Assembly: GCA_039566865.1 (NCBI GenBank)
Contig: CM076948.1
Coordinates: forward strand, 11,171,001-11,235,000
From: Aurelia coerulea
Taxonomy: Eukaryota; Cnidaria; Scyphozoa; Semaeostomeae; Ulmaridae
Direction: 5' to 3'
Length of the DNA: 64,000 bases
Shown here: positions 54,101 to 63,164 of the stretch, one piece after another
How positions within the stretch are numbered: position 1 is the stretch's first letter
How the letters are laid out: each line of letters opens with the position of its first letter
Notes under the pieces: model-generated
What the model saw: the letters and a program-made list of their open reading frames with translations, nothing else
What the model was told of the DNA's origin: nothing
The model's database searches: none
Made by a program: the position numbers and the translations under genes

Positions 54101-54774
54101 TATCAATCACTAAATTATATAATTGCATGTGCCTTAAACAATAGATGTCAGAGCTGTTTCTGTTTGTTGACACAGGGTTTTGACACATGCTCAAATTTTT
54201 GGACTGGAATTTTGTAGACGTTTCGAATGTAGATGCTTGTTTATCAACATTGTGCATTTCTGAAAATAGATGTGTGCTTTTAATTCAGGAGTAACTTATG
54301 AAAGCAGTAACAGTTGCTATTTACTATTTATATTTAGATGGATTGCCACTCCCAAAGAGCAGATCAAAACAATTGTTGGTTAATAATTACCTGCAAGTAA
54401 AGGGGATAGAAGCTGGCAACGTATTTGCAATTGGTGACTGTTCTTTCATTGAGCCCAATCCACTACCTTGCACTGCACAAGTTGCAGAAAGGGAGGGAAG
54501 ATATCTTGCAAAGGCATTGGCATTGCATTCAGAAGGCAAGAAAGATAAAGTTCAACCATTTAACTGGAATAGTTCTGGCATGCTTGCTTACATTGGGGAT
54601 TATGATGCTTTGGCAGACCTGCCGTTCAAAGGCGGAAAATTGACAGGATTTAAGACTTGGTTTCTTTGGAGATCTGCTTACCTCACGAGACTGGGAAGCT
54701 GGCGACTTCGCATGCAAGTACCTTTTGATTGGACAAGAACGTTTCTCTTTGGAAGAGATATTTCCAAATTTTAA
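42923..54774 (+). CDS. Mitochondrial type II NAD(P)H:quinone oxidoreductase (NDH-2), two exons
   Basis: Joining 42923-43814 to 54338-54774 gives 442 residues and a stop. The enzyme oxidises NADH at the inner mitochondrial membrane and reduces ubiquinone without pumping protons. The N terminus [20 protein letters not shown] is basic and amphipathic, a likely import signal. The FAD site GTGWAS is at ~36-41, the NADH site [14 protein letters not shown] near 192-205, LWSTGLAPR near 285, FAIGDC near 326 and the family's C-terminal [11 protein letters not shown] at the end. There is no EF-hand. Length is typical of the family (~400-450). The intron is GT-AG, splitting the D codon of SFID|GLP. Common in plants, fungi and several non-vertebrate animals. 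AIFM2-like proteins are shorter and lack this C terminus. Confidence 0.95.
43860..45090. other. NDH-2 intron, 5' part, with a possible small TIR element
   Basis: TGGCGGTGGTTTTCGGACAG near 44098-44117 and its near-complement CTGTCCAAAAACCACCGCC at 44459-44477 bracket about 380 bp, perhaps a MITE. Nothing else is recognised. Confidence 0.4.
45101..45545. mobile_element. MITE with 8-bp target duplication in NDH-2 intron
   Basis: The ends CCCAGGGGGGTACTCTAG and (complement) CCCAGGGGGTACTCAGG run inward into GGGGTGCTCAGG on both sides. CAAGGAAG is duplicated at 45093-45100 and 45546-45553. Inside, TTTTTTTGGGTC repeats recur. hAT-like target size. Confidence 0.9.
45640..45975 (-). pseudogene. LINE family B 3' fragment
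   Basis: The minus strand reads [20 protein letters not shown] then [17 protein letters not shown], the C-terminal block of the family B LINE at 50580-52590. Its 3' UTR block TAAACCAACTATTTACAATA-like sequence (45690-45720) also matches 50625-50650. Confidence 0.75.
46100..46570 (-). pseudogene. LINE family A 3' fragment
   Basis: The minus strand reads [40 protein letters not shown] and IPVDKKSS, the same C terminus as the family A copy next to it. It ends in the GCTAGGCTAATCGAGGAGAG motif. Truncated upstream of the C-terminal domain. Confidence 0.8.
46580..46895. other. Between two family A LINE copies
   Basis: Low-complexity tail sequence (CAGTTTCAGTTTCAGTTTTC, ATATATCTAAATAC) probably belongs to LINE 3' ends. 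No gene. Confidence 0.4.
46900..48160 (-). pseudogene. LINE family A, RT and C-terminal half
   Basis: 48199-47363 encodes [40 protein letters not shown] and the catalytic FADDTNIYF, then [20 protein letters not shown]. After a frame shift near 47430, 47342-47046 gives [20 protein letters not shown]. The 5' half lies at 48815-49790: that ends IGCGFF and this begins FIDLQ, so the two were once joined. Confidence 0.85.
48149..48820 (-). mobile_element. LINE 3' fragment inserted inside family A LINE
   Basis: The minus-strand frame 48782-48534 reads [20 protein letters not shown] and [19 protein letters not shown], a C-terminal domain like family B. It is followed by a 3' UTR and a (TATG)n tail at 48149-48183. 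The surrounding LINE resumes in register on both sides, so this is a 5'-truncated insertion. Confidence 0.8.
48815..49795 (-). pseudogene. LINE family A, linker and first half of RT
   Basis: Starts [19 protein letters not shown], then [59 protein letters not shown] and [15 protein letters not shown]. It is cut after IGCGFF by the fragment at 48149-48820. Its upstream border at ~49790 fuses in frame to a different LINE. Confidence 0.85.
49790..50460 (-). pseudogene. LINE family B copy, RT core, 3' part replaced
   Basis: 50454-50071 reads [40 protein letters not shown] and the catalytic NFADDTTIY, ending [11 protein letters not shown]. After stops, [15 protein letters not shown] and VQKRALRIL (49891-49800) continue its C-terminal domain. 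It then passes in frame into family A at a repeated KFDHKFD. Confidence 0.8.
50580..52595 (-). pseudogene. LINE family B, near-complete RT polyprotein without endonuclease
   Basis: 52590-51403 encodes linker and [82 protein letters not shown] and [14 protein letters not shown]. One stop at 51402 and another near 51190 interrupt it. 51381-50659 completes the C terminus ([40 protein letters not shown]). The 5' endonuclease is missing (5' truncation at ~52595). CR1/jockey-like clade. Confidence 0.88.
52600..53600. other. NDH-2 intron, nothing recognised
   Basis: Non-coding sequence right of the LINE cluster. The short open frames at 52718-53165 (minus) have no domains. Confidence 0.45.
53600..53870. 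repeat. Solo arm of the 15167-16622 TIR family
   Basis: AAAACTCGTAACTCGGTTAA, TTCTGGTGTCCAAAATTATT and TAATCAAACATCGAAAAATT follow the right arm at 16450-16605 in the same order. The end is GTGGGACAACCCGTA. No partner arm nearby. Confidence 0.7.
53874..54109. mobile_element. Hairpin MITE just upstream of NDH-2 exon 2
   Basis: TGATTGATATCAAAGGC (53874-53890) and its complement (54093-54109) begin arms of about 110 bp that match along their length. The loop is around 53990. It lies 230 bp before the NDH-2 exon 2 acceptor. Confidence 0.85.
54338..54774 (+). CDS. NDH-2 exon 2
   Basis: Acceptor is TTTATATTTAG|ATGGATTG. With the G from exon 1 it reads [20 protein letters not shown], then [20 protein letters not shown] and [16 protein letters not shown], ending [10 protein letters not shown] and TAA. 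The apparent ATG at 54298 lies in the intron and is not a start. Confidence 0.95.
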
Positions 54775-55945
54775 AACTCGCTGCTCTGCACTAAAGATGT
54801 AGAATTATTTTTTTAGAACTGTGCTGAATACCGGGTGATTCAGAAAACATGTGGGGTGTTTGGCAGACTGTGACATCGCATTTAGCCACCGATCATCGTA
54901 AGCCAAATTGCTCTGTGCAGCTAAAAGTCGAACTTAGATCTTTCCCCAATGAAATCGGTCACTTAAAGTGCTTGAAGTCAATTAAATCATTAAATTGAAA
55001 ATTATTTTGAAGATTCAGAAATTTTACCAGGCCTCGATAATTCTAAACTTTAACAACCGGTTAGATTAGATGAACATGCAACTGATACCTCTGAAAAAGA
55101 CGCAAAGTTACCAACATTTGGCTTCGGAGAAGCTGGTGTCATGACATCTCCACACATTGAATGAATGGATATTGAATGTTAAAAAAAATCTCCACACATG
55201 TCATAACTGCTAATAGTACCTGTATTTGGTAGCGTATTCTATGGTCAAACTTAAGGTATATTCTAATTCAGTCAAGTCGATTTTTAAAACTTCAGCAATA
55301 TTATCTCCAAAGACATTTGTTCTGCTTTGAATCAAATGAATATAATCAATCATCATTGTACAAAAGGTCTTGCCATTGCCAGTTTTCATCAAAATTGTCA
55401 TGCTTTATGAAATCTATGCTATGCCATAACTTCCAAGCGATCTATCCAATAATTTGTCAACGCACTCTTTTCGATTCATCAGATCAGAGTCTCCTCGAGC
55501 CAAAATGTTTGATACTGCAACGATTCTCACTGTACATATCACTGTGACATTCATTCATTCATTCATTCCCACTGTCACAGTCAGAGCCTCCGTTGCAACA
55601 TTGACTATTTTTTTTAGCTATTTCTTCCCGTTCATTGCTTCTTTAGGCACCATGTATGATTCCATGTCTTCCGCGTTTTCACAACTGCATAGCAATTTCT
55701 CACGTTTTATTTATTTCTTGCTTTCTCATACCTCTTAAGGTAACTCTGCATTCCGCTCCAGTGAACAGCGAGATTCCGTTTCGCAAACCACTCTCCTCAG
55801 AAAACTGTTAATTTCTCAAATACCATTCGGCCTTTGGAAAAGCAGTAAAAAGGATGTTGTTCAGCATAATGTGGGCAATGGAAAGATGTACAAATTGCAA
55901 TGTTTTCGTCAATGCGGACTTCACAAATCCTAGTTTGAATCTTGT
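54775..55945. other. Downstream of NDH-2, one CCGGGTG terminus
   Basis: TACCGGGTGATTCAGAAAAC at 54829 is another end of the CCGGGTG family; CACACATGTCATAACTG at ~55192 may be its weak partner. 55553-55567 is an ATTC repeat. The rest is not recognised. Confidence 0.4.
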
Positions 55946-55949
55946 TGTT

Positions 55950-56300
55950 GATTTCAGAAAATTAGATTTATTTCCAAAACTACTCGAAAAAGTTTTGATC
56001 TTTTTCCCTCCATCTTTAGCCAGGAGTTGGTCAGTAGGTCAATAGAAATATTTCGGAGGGTGTGAAGGGAGCCCTGCGAGTTTTTTGAGAAAAGTTTTGT
56101 CAAGTATTGAGGAGCAAGATCATTTAATGCCTTAAATACCATGATTTTGGTCTCGGAACCAATCAATTCCTCAATTGTCTGCCAACGAAGACTTCTTATA
56201 AGGGGCACGGCTGAGGCATCAAAACGACTACCAGTGATTATTCTAGCAGCCCTGTTTTGGAGCTTCTGTGAGCGGCTTTTTTCTGTGGAACTACGGCCAG
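55950..56300 (-). pseudogene. LINE C-terminal fragment
   Basis: Minus strand: KLQNRAARIITGSRFDASAV, PLIRSLRWQTIEELIGSETK, then MVFKALNDLAPQYLTKLFSK. This is the same domain as at 28430-28960. No RT core. Its border near 56300 meets unrelated sequence. Confidence 0.8.
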
Positions 56301-57084
56301 GGACCGCGCAGCCATTGGGCTAGGGGAGCTAAAGCCCCCCCTCACTTTTTTCAAAGATTTCAATTTTTCCCATTCAAATAAATCAATGGCAACGAGGGAA
56401 AACAACTCATACACAAATTTATGTGTCAACCGGCAACCGTGGTAAATTTAGTATAACGTAAAACATGGTCATTAACACCCAACTGCTGTATCCGCTGAGA
56501 GATCTTCTCAATGGCTAGACGCCTCCAAAACTGGCTCCGTTCAAACTTGAAACAAGCAAGATTCAACAATCTAGCGATATCAAACTTTCATAAACAACGA
56601 GCAGACACGACGTCCCTCTTGGAAATTGCTACTGATTTCGTCAAAAATGAAAATAAGCTTCGCAACTTTGGAAAGTTTTCTCTGACAGATCTTAAGTAGT
56701 AATCGTTTATAAAAGAAACACTTTATGGCTAATTTCGTTGGTTGTAATGATTTATATCCCTTTTCACAGTAATTGAAATCTTTTCTCAACCGAACTGCAT
56801 ATACAGTAAATCCCCGCATATAAGAACCTACTTTTTTGAGAGCTAGGCTGAAGTAGGTTCTTATTTTAAAGGTACTAAGCAAAATTTGAAGGTATAATGG
56901 TTCTTATTTGAAGAGTACCTTGCGTAGGCCATTTTAGAACATTCGTCAATGATTTTCAGCCCTATTATTTGTTTTGGCAAGGGGTTATTGCGCGCGACGA
57001 AGGAGCAAGCATAATATTCTGTGCTGCAACTTTTTTTGGTTAGCCACTCGCGCATGCGCATCAAGCAAGAAGGACTCATGTAAT

Positions 57085-57305
57085 GAGTCCGTGATCAAAT
57101 TACGTAACGTGCAGATATATTCAAAAGCGGATGTAAAACAGAACCAAAAAATTACAGAGGAATAACTCTTACTAGTTGCATGGGAAAATTCTTTAATCAA
57201 ATCCTTGGTGCAAGATTAACGGAAGTTTTTGAAAGGTATAACATATTCCCAGATAACCTTATGGGATTTAGACCAAGTATGAGAACATCTAATAACATAA
57301 CATAA
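57085..57305 (+). pseudogene. LINE reverse transcriptase fragment
   Basis: With one frame shift the plus strand reads KADVKQNQKI then RGITLTSCMGKFFNQILGAR, LTEVFERYNIFPDNLMGFRP and SMRTSNN. These are the early RT motifs. It ends where the inverted duplication begins. Confidence 0.75.
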
Positions 57306-57311
57306 TAATAA

Positions 57312-58392
57312 CACAATTGAGATATGTTTAATACTTTGATATATGCTATGTTAAAATTCGTTTGATATCTAAATCTAGTGGAACTAATAGAGTCAAAACA
57401 GTTTCGCCATCTCAAGACCGAATTGTTTAGTTCAAAAAAAGTACATCGAATCAATCACAAGGCTATCATTTGTTGCTTCAACGTATGGTTCAGCAGACTG
57501 ACGAATTTTCTTTAAGATATCGTGACGAGATTTTGCCACAAGTGGCCATGAGGTTATCAACATCCGCACAATAATGTATTCGAGTAAGCCTGGCCCTACA
57601 CCCAGCTCCATTTCGAAAGTTCCTGATGTGCTTGCCCCATCCCTCCAAGCCATTTTACGACCAAGCTGCAATTGGTCCACCCTCATGCATATCAAGGAGC
57701 TCCCAGTTGTGGGCCAACATTTGATGAACAGATGGGTTAATTTGCGGAATTTGGACCCATGGAAAATGAAGTGAAGACATAGGTGGATCATCGTCTCATG
57801 GCAGTGCTGCTTGAAACAGTTGACGTCAAGGATATTGCTTTTGTCGACACTTTCCGAAACAGCGAGGCAAACATTAATCTGGCTAAGAAGGATAAGAATT
57901 ATACACATGTGTCTTCATTTTCCATACGTCCGAACAGTCCGAATTAACTCATCTGTTCACCAAATGTTGGCCCATAACTGGGAGCTCTTTTGAGATGCTT
58001 GAGGGTGGACCAATTGCAGTTTGGTCGGAAAGTGGCTTGGAGGCCAGGAACAAGCACATCAGGAATTTTCGAAGTGGAGCTGGGTGCAGGACTAGGCAAA
58101 CTTCAGTTAAAGCCAACCTCGACGAAGACAATATTGTGTGGATATTGATAACCTCATGGCCACTAGTGGCAAAATCCCGTCACGATATCTTTAAGAAAAG
58201 TCGTCAGTCTGCTGAACCATACGTTGAAGCAACAAATGATAGCCTTGTGATTGATTCGATGTACTTTTTTTGAACTAAACAATTTGGTCTTGAGATGGCG
58301 AAACTGTTTTGACTCTATTAGTTCCACTAGATTTAGATATCAAACGAATTTTAACATAGCATATATCAAAGTATTAAACATATCTCAATTGG
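57312..58392. mobile_element. Inverted duplication of a transposase-like fragment
   Basis: Arms about 57312-57785 and 57895-58392 are inverted copies (outer end CAATTGAGATATGTTTAATA). Each arm encodes the same peptide facing outward: LTHLF(I/T)KCWP(T/I)TGSS, a diverged GGPIA(A/V)WSE segment, SWPLVAKSRHDI(L/F)KK and RQSAEPYVEATND. The plus arm keeps WSESGLEARNKHIRNFRSG, which resembles the C-terminal part of uncharacterised transposon proteins with a SEEAxEARNKxxRxYR motif. Both are fragments. Confidence 0.7.
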
Positions 58393-58399
58393 TTGGATC

Positions 58400-59175
58400 T
58401 TGCAGAAAGAAAGAGACAACAGATTCTGTTTTCCAATGTAGGTCAATTGTTTCACAGCGTTATTGCAGCACAATTGTTTCACTATTCTTTCACAAAAATT
58501 GGCTATTGTTTCTATCATTGCATCGAGAATACCTCTTTTGAATTCTTGAGAACCAATTTCGCAAATCTAGAGCTCTTGCCTTGAAGAAGACAGTCACGGC
58601 ACTGTTACAGTTTTGAAAGGAAATCAGGAAAGAACCTATGTCACATGCAATCTTCAAACTTTTTTTGCGACAAAATTAGAACGATTTGAAACGGGCCCTT
58701 TGGCAGGAATGCTCCAAATAGGTTCTAGTAATTTATTATATTAATACCTAACACCTAGAATTACATAGATTTTTTGTTTTCAACTTTGAGTAGCAATTTT
58801 TCACGAAATTTGTCGTAAAAAGTAAGCATCAAAATAGTGTCCATCTACCCATGATCTTACATTCAATATAGAACATTTTTACATATGTCGAGCACAACTA
58901 AATTGCTGACCATTTCGTACAAAAATCATGAAAATTGGTCTTTTCTAGGCTGATTTATGACACGTTAAAGCTGGCTTAAAACGCTACATTGCACCGGAAA
59001 GTCTAATGTAAACAACCACTTGAAATTTTGACAAACTTCAAAATTCCATTTCTCATCATTGGATAGTCCGATTTTGAAAATTTTTGGATTCTGTGCCCAA
59101 GGATACCCTCTTTAATGGGGATGTAAAAATTTGCATGTTTTCGAAACTTCATGTTTTCCTATTTATTCCATGCTC
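58400..59175. other. Intergenic, nothing recognised
   Basis: AT-rich sequence. No coding exon or repeat border identified. Confidence 0.45.
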
Positions 59176-59180
59176 TGGAT

Positions 59181-60006
59181 CACTGTGGCATATGGCAAGC
59201 GGATGTCACCATAAGCAGAAAAACCCACTTTTTCTCAGATAAACTGGGTTTTTCTGCAGAAAACCCCACTTTTTCTGGAAAAACTCGCTTTTTCTGGCAG
59301 ATAAAGTCGGTTTATCTGAAAAACCACTTTTTCTACTGATAAAGTGGGTTTTTCAGATAAAGTGGGTTTTTCTCAGATAAAGTGGGTTTTTCTCAGAAAA
59401 AGTGTGTTTTCTCAGATAAAGTAGGTTTTTCTCAGGATTGCAGTCAATTCGCAGGCTTTTAGTGGCCGATGATCGACCAAGTTTGGAAACTGTGCTGCGT
59501 ACAGAAGAAGACCTTTCTTTCTCCATTCATTTTGTTTCCGTCGGGACTGCATGTGTCTCAAGGTTAAAACATATGATGAAAACATTAGAAATTGCATCCC
59601 CAAGAAAATCATTAAAACTGTACATATTCAAAAAAAGAAGTTCTGAAAACAAAGATAAGACGCTCAGAATAATCCTCTAACGCAACGCCCACTTTATTTG
59701 GGAAAAACCCACTTTATCTGAGAGAAACCCAATTTATCTGAGAAAACCCCAATTTATCTGAGAAAAACCCACTTTTCTAAGAAAAATCCACTTTATCTGA
59801 GAAAAACCCACTTTATCAGTAGAAAAAGTGGGTTTTTCAGATAAACCGACTTTATCTGCCAGAAAAAGTGGGTTTATCAGATAAAGGGGGTTTTTCTCCA
59901 GAAAAAGCGAGTTTTTCCAGAAAAAGTGGGGTTTTCTGCAGAAAAACCCAGTTTATCTGAGAAAAAGTGGGTTTTTCTGCTAATGGTGACATCCGCTTGC
60001 CATACA
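59181..60006. mobile_element. Foldback element built of AAAACCCACTTTATCTGAG repeats
   Basis: Outer TIR is TGGCAAGCGGATGTCACCAT and its complement. Each arm (59181-59432, 59693-60006) consists of many short, alternating direct and inverted units such as GATAAAGTGGGTTTTTCTCA. The 260-bp centre has an unrelated sequence with an open frame of no known family. Tandemly built inverted arms around a loop are the design of Foldback (FB) elements. Confidence 0.85.
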
Positions 60007-60009
60007 CGC

Positions 60010-60835
60010 ATTGTTTTTATTCAGCAAATGTTTATGAAATGCGCATGTGCAGAGCAAATGAGCTGAACTCAAACCGATCTGAGAATACACTCGTTTTTTC
60101 TTTATAAGAAACCGCTTATAAGAAACGGTAGGCTCGATTTTCCGAAAGCTAAGAAATAACCCTACCTGAATTGAAAAAGCTAAGAAACTTTTGCAATTTA
60201 CCGTTTTAGTTTTCCTATCGCACTCGCAAAATGTTTTGACACTGTACAGTTATAGCGTCTGTTTGGACATTATTTTGAGTGCGAATTATGTTATTTACTT
60301 GCTTTGAGATCTTACTAAGTAATTTCGGAGCCCTTTAGACAAAACAAAACTTAACTGTACACCTCCAGCTTTAAAAATATAAGAAACACGTAAGAAACTT
60401 TTGGTAGCAAAATGGCCCAAGAATTTAAGAAACTGCCTACCAGCCCGGACAAGAAAAAATGAGTGTATTCAAGTGAGGGGGAGGCAAATTAGCAGATACA
60501 GCCAAATTTAAAACCGATCCGAAACTCAGATCGGTCTGAGTTTTCTCATGTGAGGGAAGTCTTAGGAATTGAAATGTGAATTGAAAGTTGACATGAAACA
60601 CTCGTAACAAACCTTCACCATCCTTGTAATCCTTGAATTTGAATTTTCTTCTTAGCCTGTTTTTTTCCTCTTTTTTATGTTGTGCCATTCTGGGACAATA
60701 TAAAAAGAAGCAAAAACAGGCTAAGAGGAAAATCCCACTTGCATGCTTGTTTACGAAACTTGAAGAACGTATACGGCAGATTTAGGGTTGGAATGTTCAT
60801 TTTGTGATAAAAGCATAAAACTTGGTTAACATAGG
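60010..60835. other. Intergenic, nothing recognised
   Basis: Contains short TATAAGAAAC repeats at 60102-60190 and 60380-60430 that may be ends of pogo-like elements (compare 56813, CAGTAAATCCCCGCATATAA). No gene. Confidence 0.4.
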
Positions 60836-60841
60836 CAGTTT

Positions 60842-61866
60842 GACACGCTGAAAAATATTGGATATAGAGCCATTCCAAAAAATGCCCCCAAAGGCTATTT
60901 TTAGACGGGGGTACTGGAGCCCAATCCCCAAAACTGAGAAACTGGTGTAACTAATAAAACAAGTGATGAATAAATATATTACTTCGTAGTCTTAGCAAGT
61001 TTAACATGCTGAAAAGCATGGAATATAGAGCCATTCCAAAAAATGCCCCCAAATGCTATTTTTAGATGGGGGCACTAGAGCCCAATCCCCAAAAGTGAAA
61101 AACTGGTTTAACTAATGAAACAAATGACGGATAAATACATTACTTCGTAGTCTTAGCAAGTTTGACATGGTGAAAAACATGGAATATAGAGCCATTCCAA
61201 AAAATGCCCCCAAATGCTATTTTTAGATGGGAGCACTAGAGCCCAATCCCCAAAAGTGAAAAACTGGTGTAACTAATGACACAAGTAACGAATGAATACA
61301 TTACTTAGTAGACTAAGCAAGTTTGACATGCTGAAAAACATGGAATATAGAGCCATTCCAAAAAATGCCCCCAAATGCTATTTTTAGATGGGGGCACTAG
61401 AGCCCAATCCCCAAAAGTGAAAAACTGGTGTAACTAATGACACAAGTAACGAATGAATACATTACTTAGTAGACTAAGCAAGTTTGACATGCTGAAAAAC
61501 ATGGAATATAGGGCCATTCCAAAAAATGCCCCCAAATGCTATTTTTAGATGGGGGCACTAGAGCCCAATCCCCAAAAGTGAAAAACTGGTGTAACTAATG
61601 ACACAAGTAACGAATGAATACATTACTTAGTAGACTAAGCAAGTTTGACATGCTGAAAAACATGGAATATAGAGCAATTCCAAAAAAATGCCCCCAAATT
61701 CTATTTTTAGATGGGGGCACAAGAGCCCAATCCCCAAAAGTGAAAAACTGGTGTAACTAATGACACAAGTAACGAATGAATACATTACTTAGTAGACTAA
61801 GCAAGTTTGACATGCTGAAAAACATAGAATATAGAGCCATTCCAAAAAATGCCCCCAAATGCTATT
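60842..61866 (+). repeat. Tandem satellite-like repeat, ~160-bp unit, ~6.4 copies
   Basis: Units begin with GACATGCTGAAAAACATGGA near 60842, 61003, 61163, 61324, 61485, 61647 and 61808 (partial). Each contains ATTCCAAAAAATGCCCCCAA and GGGGGCACTAGAGCCCAATC. Later copies are nearly identical while the first two are more diverged. A diverged unit is at 62195-62420 and an inverted piece at 63705-63790. Confidence 0.95.
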
Positions 61867-61984
61867 TTGTGAATTTTATATACCTCGTTTTATAAATGAA
61901 ATTTTCTTTCCATAAACCTAGCAGCATAACCTCGAAAATGATCGCAACTTTAGTCCCTCTAGTCTACCCAAAATGAGATAAGTC

Positions 61985-62170
61985 ATGTATGGCCCAGAAA
62001 CTGTTTGATTTAGGGTCCACAGTTATGGGATAAGCTTCTAGTCTTGATTAGACAGTCAATCAGCCTGACTGAGTTTAAGGCCAAAATCAAATCCTGGAAA
62101 AGAAATGAGTGCCAATGCCAGTGTGGAGTTTGCCGAAATCTTGTACCATATTTAGGGTTTATATAATATT
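61985..62170 (+). pseudogene. LINE C-terminal remnant
   Basis: The plus strand reads SLTEFKAKIKSWKRNECQCQ then CGVCRNLVPYLGFI and a stop, the SLxxFKxxIKxW...C.C..C end typical of many LINEs. It is followed by an ATAATAATAGTAATAAT tail at 62180-62200. Confidence 0.7.
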
Positions 62171-62194
62171 TCTATCAATAATAATAATAGTAAT

Positions 62195-62420
62195 AATTTT
62201 AGACGGGAGCACTAGAGCCCAATTCCCCAAATAAAATCTGGTGTGTATCTAATGGAAGGAGTGACAGCTAAATACGTTACTTGGTAGTCTTGCAGTCTTA
62301 GCAAGGTTGACGGGCTGAGAATTATGGATCTACGGACATTCACAAATGTTCCTCAATGCTTTATTTACACTGTGGCACTTGTGCAGGATTCCCCAAAGCG
62401 AAAGTTTCACGTAACTATTG
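62195..62420 (+). repeat. Diverged copy of the 160-bp repeat
   Basis: TTTTAGACGGGAGCACTAGAGCCCAATTCCCCAAA and CTTAGCAAGGTTGACGGGCTGA follow the order of the 60842-61866 unit. It is separated from the array by the LINE remnant at 61985-62170. Confidence 0.75.
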
Positions 62421-62707
62421 AGATATGCTGCATCTTGTTACACACAATTCATTATGCACTGGCAATCTCCAAAAGTTATTTGCATTGGTTCATTCGAAAA
62501 ACAATCATATATGCTATCCATTGAAAGAGAAAGGTAACTGATAAGATAGTGAAATAATTTGCTTAATTGTATAACTAAAGTGAGCGGCCTACGATGGGTT
62601 CAGCAGTCTCCATCATATCTGTTGACACATTTGTACTGTCCACCACACCTTTACTTATAGGAGCATTTGATCAGTTCCTGGCAGGCCACCGATGCATCAG
62701 GAAGAAT

Positions 62708-63155
62708 CAGAGGCGCCGGAGGCTCCATGATGCGGCGGGGGCAGGAATCGCAGAAAGGGCACCTTAGGGCGTCAAAGTTTGCCGTTAAAAATAATCGGTA
62801 ATCGTCATTTAGGATATTTTGCTAATCATCTATTTCGACACGGGTGTCGCCAGCCCAAAAAGCTGGGGCGGAAAGGCAGAATGGGGTCTGGGGGCGAAGC
62901 CCCCAGAAAAAAATCTCCCGGCCACGCCCTTCAGACCCTCGGAAAACGTGGGAAACGAAATGGCACTGTCCTTCGAACGTGCTGTATTCTTGAGAGCAGA
63001 AGGAATCGTTCTATTATTTTGACTGCGGACGAGAAGCAGCTCGCTTCCAACTAACAGACGCGATTAATCAATAGTTCTCTGAAATGCATTTTTTGGAAAG
63101 GGCACTTTGCTGCCCCCGCGCTGCCCCCACTGCACCCGTGGCTCCGGCGCCCTTG
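62708..63155. mobile_element. MITE with 8-bp target duplication
   Basis: The ends are AGGCGCCGGAGGC-type and the complement of GGCTCCGGCGCCC-type. GGAAGAAT is duplicated at 62700-62707 and 63156-63163. GAAAGGGCACC on the left and GAAAGGGCACT on the right lie inside. The centre holds the GGGGGCGAAGCCCCC palindrome. hAT-like. Confidence 0.75.
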
Positions 63156-63164
63156 GGAAGAATA

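Noticed and set aside
54298..54337. ATG at 54298 as the start of an independent protein
   Set aside because: These bases precede a clear splice acceptor; joining from 54338 completes NDH-2 in phase.
57432..57908. 158-codon minus-strand ORF as a host secreted protein
   Set aside because: It lies within one arm of an inverted duplication and shares its peptide with the other arm, so it is transposon-derived.
60842..61866. CRISPR-like array
   Set aside because: Units are contiguous 160-bp tandem copies with no unique spacers, in a eukaryotic genome.
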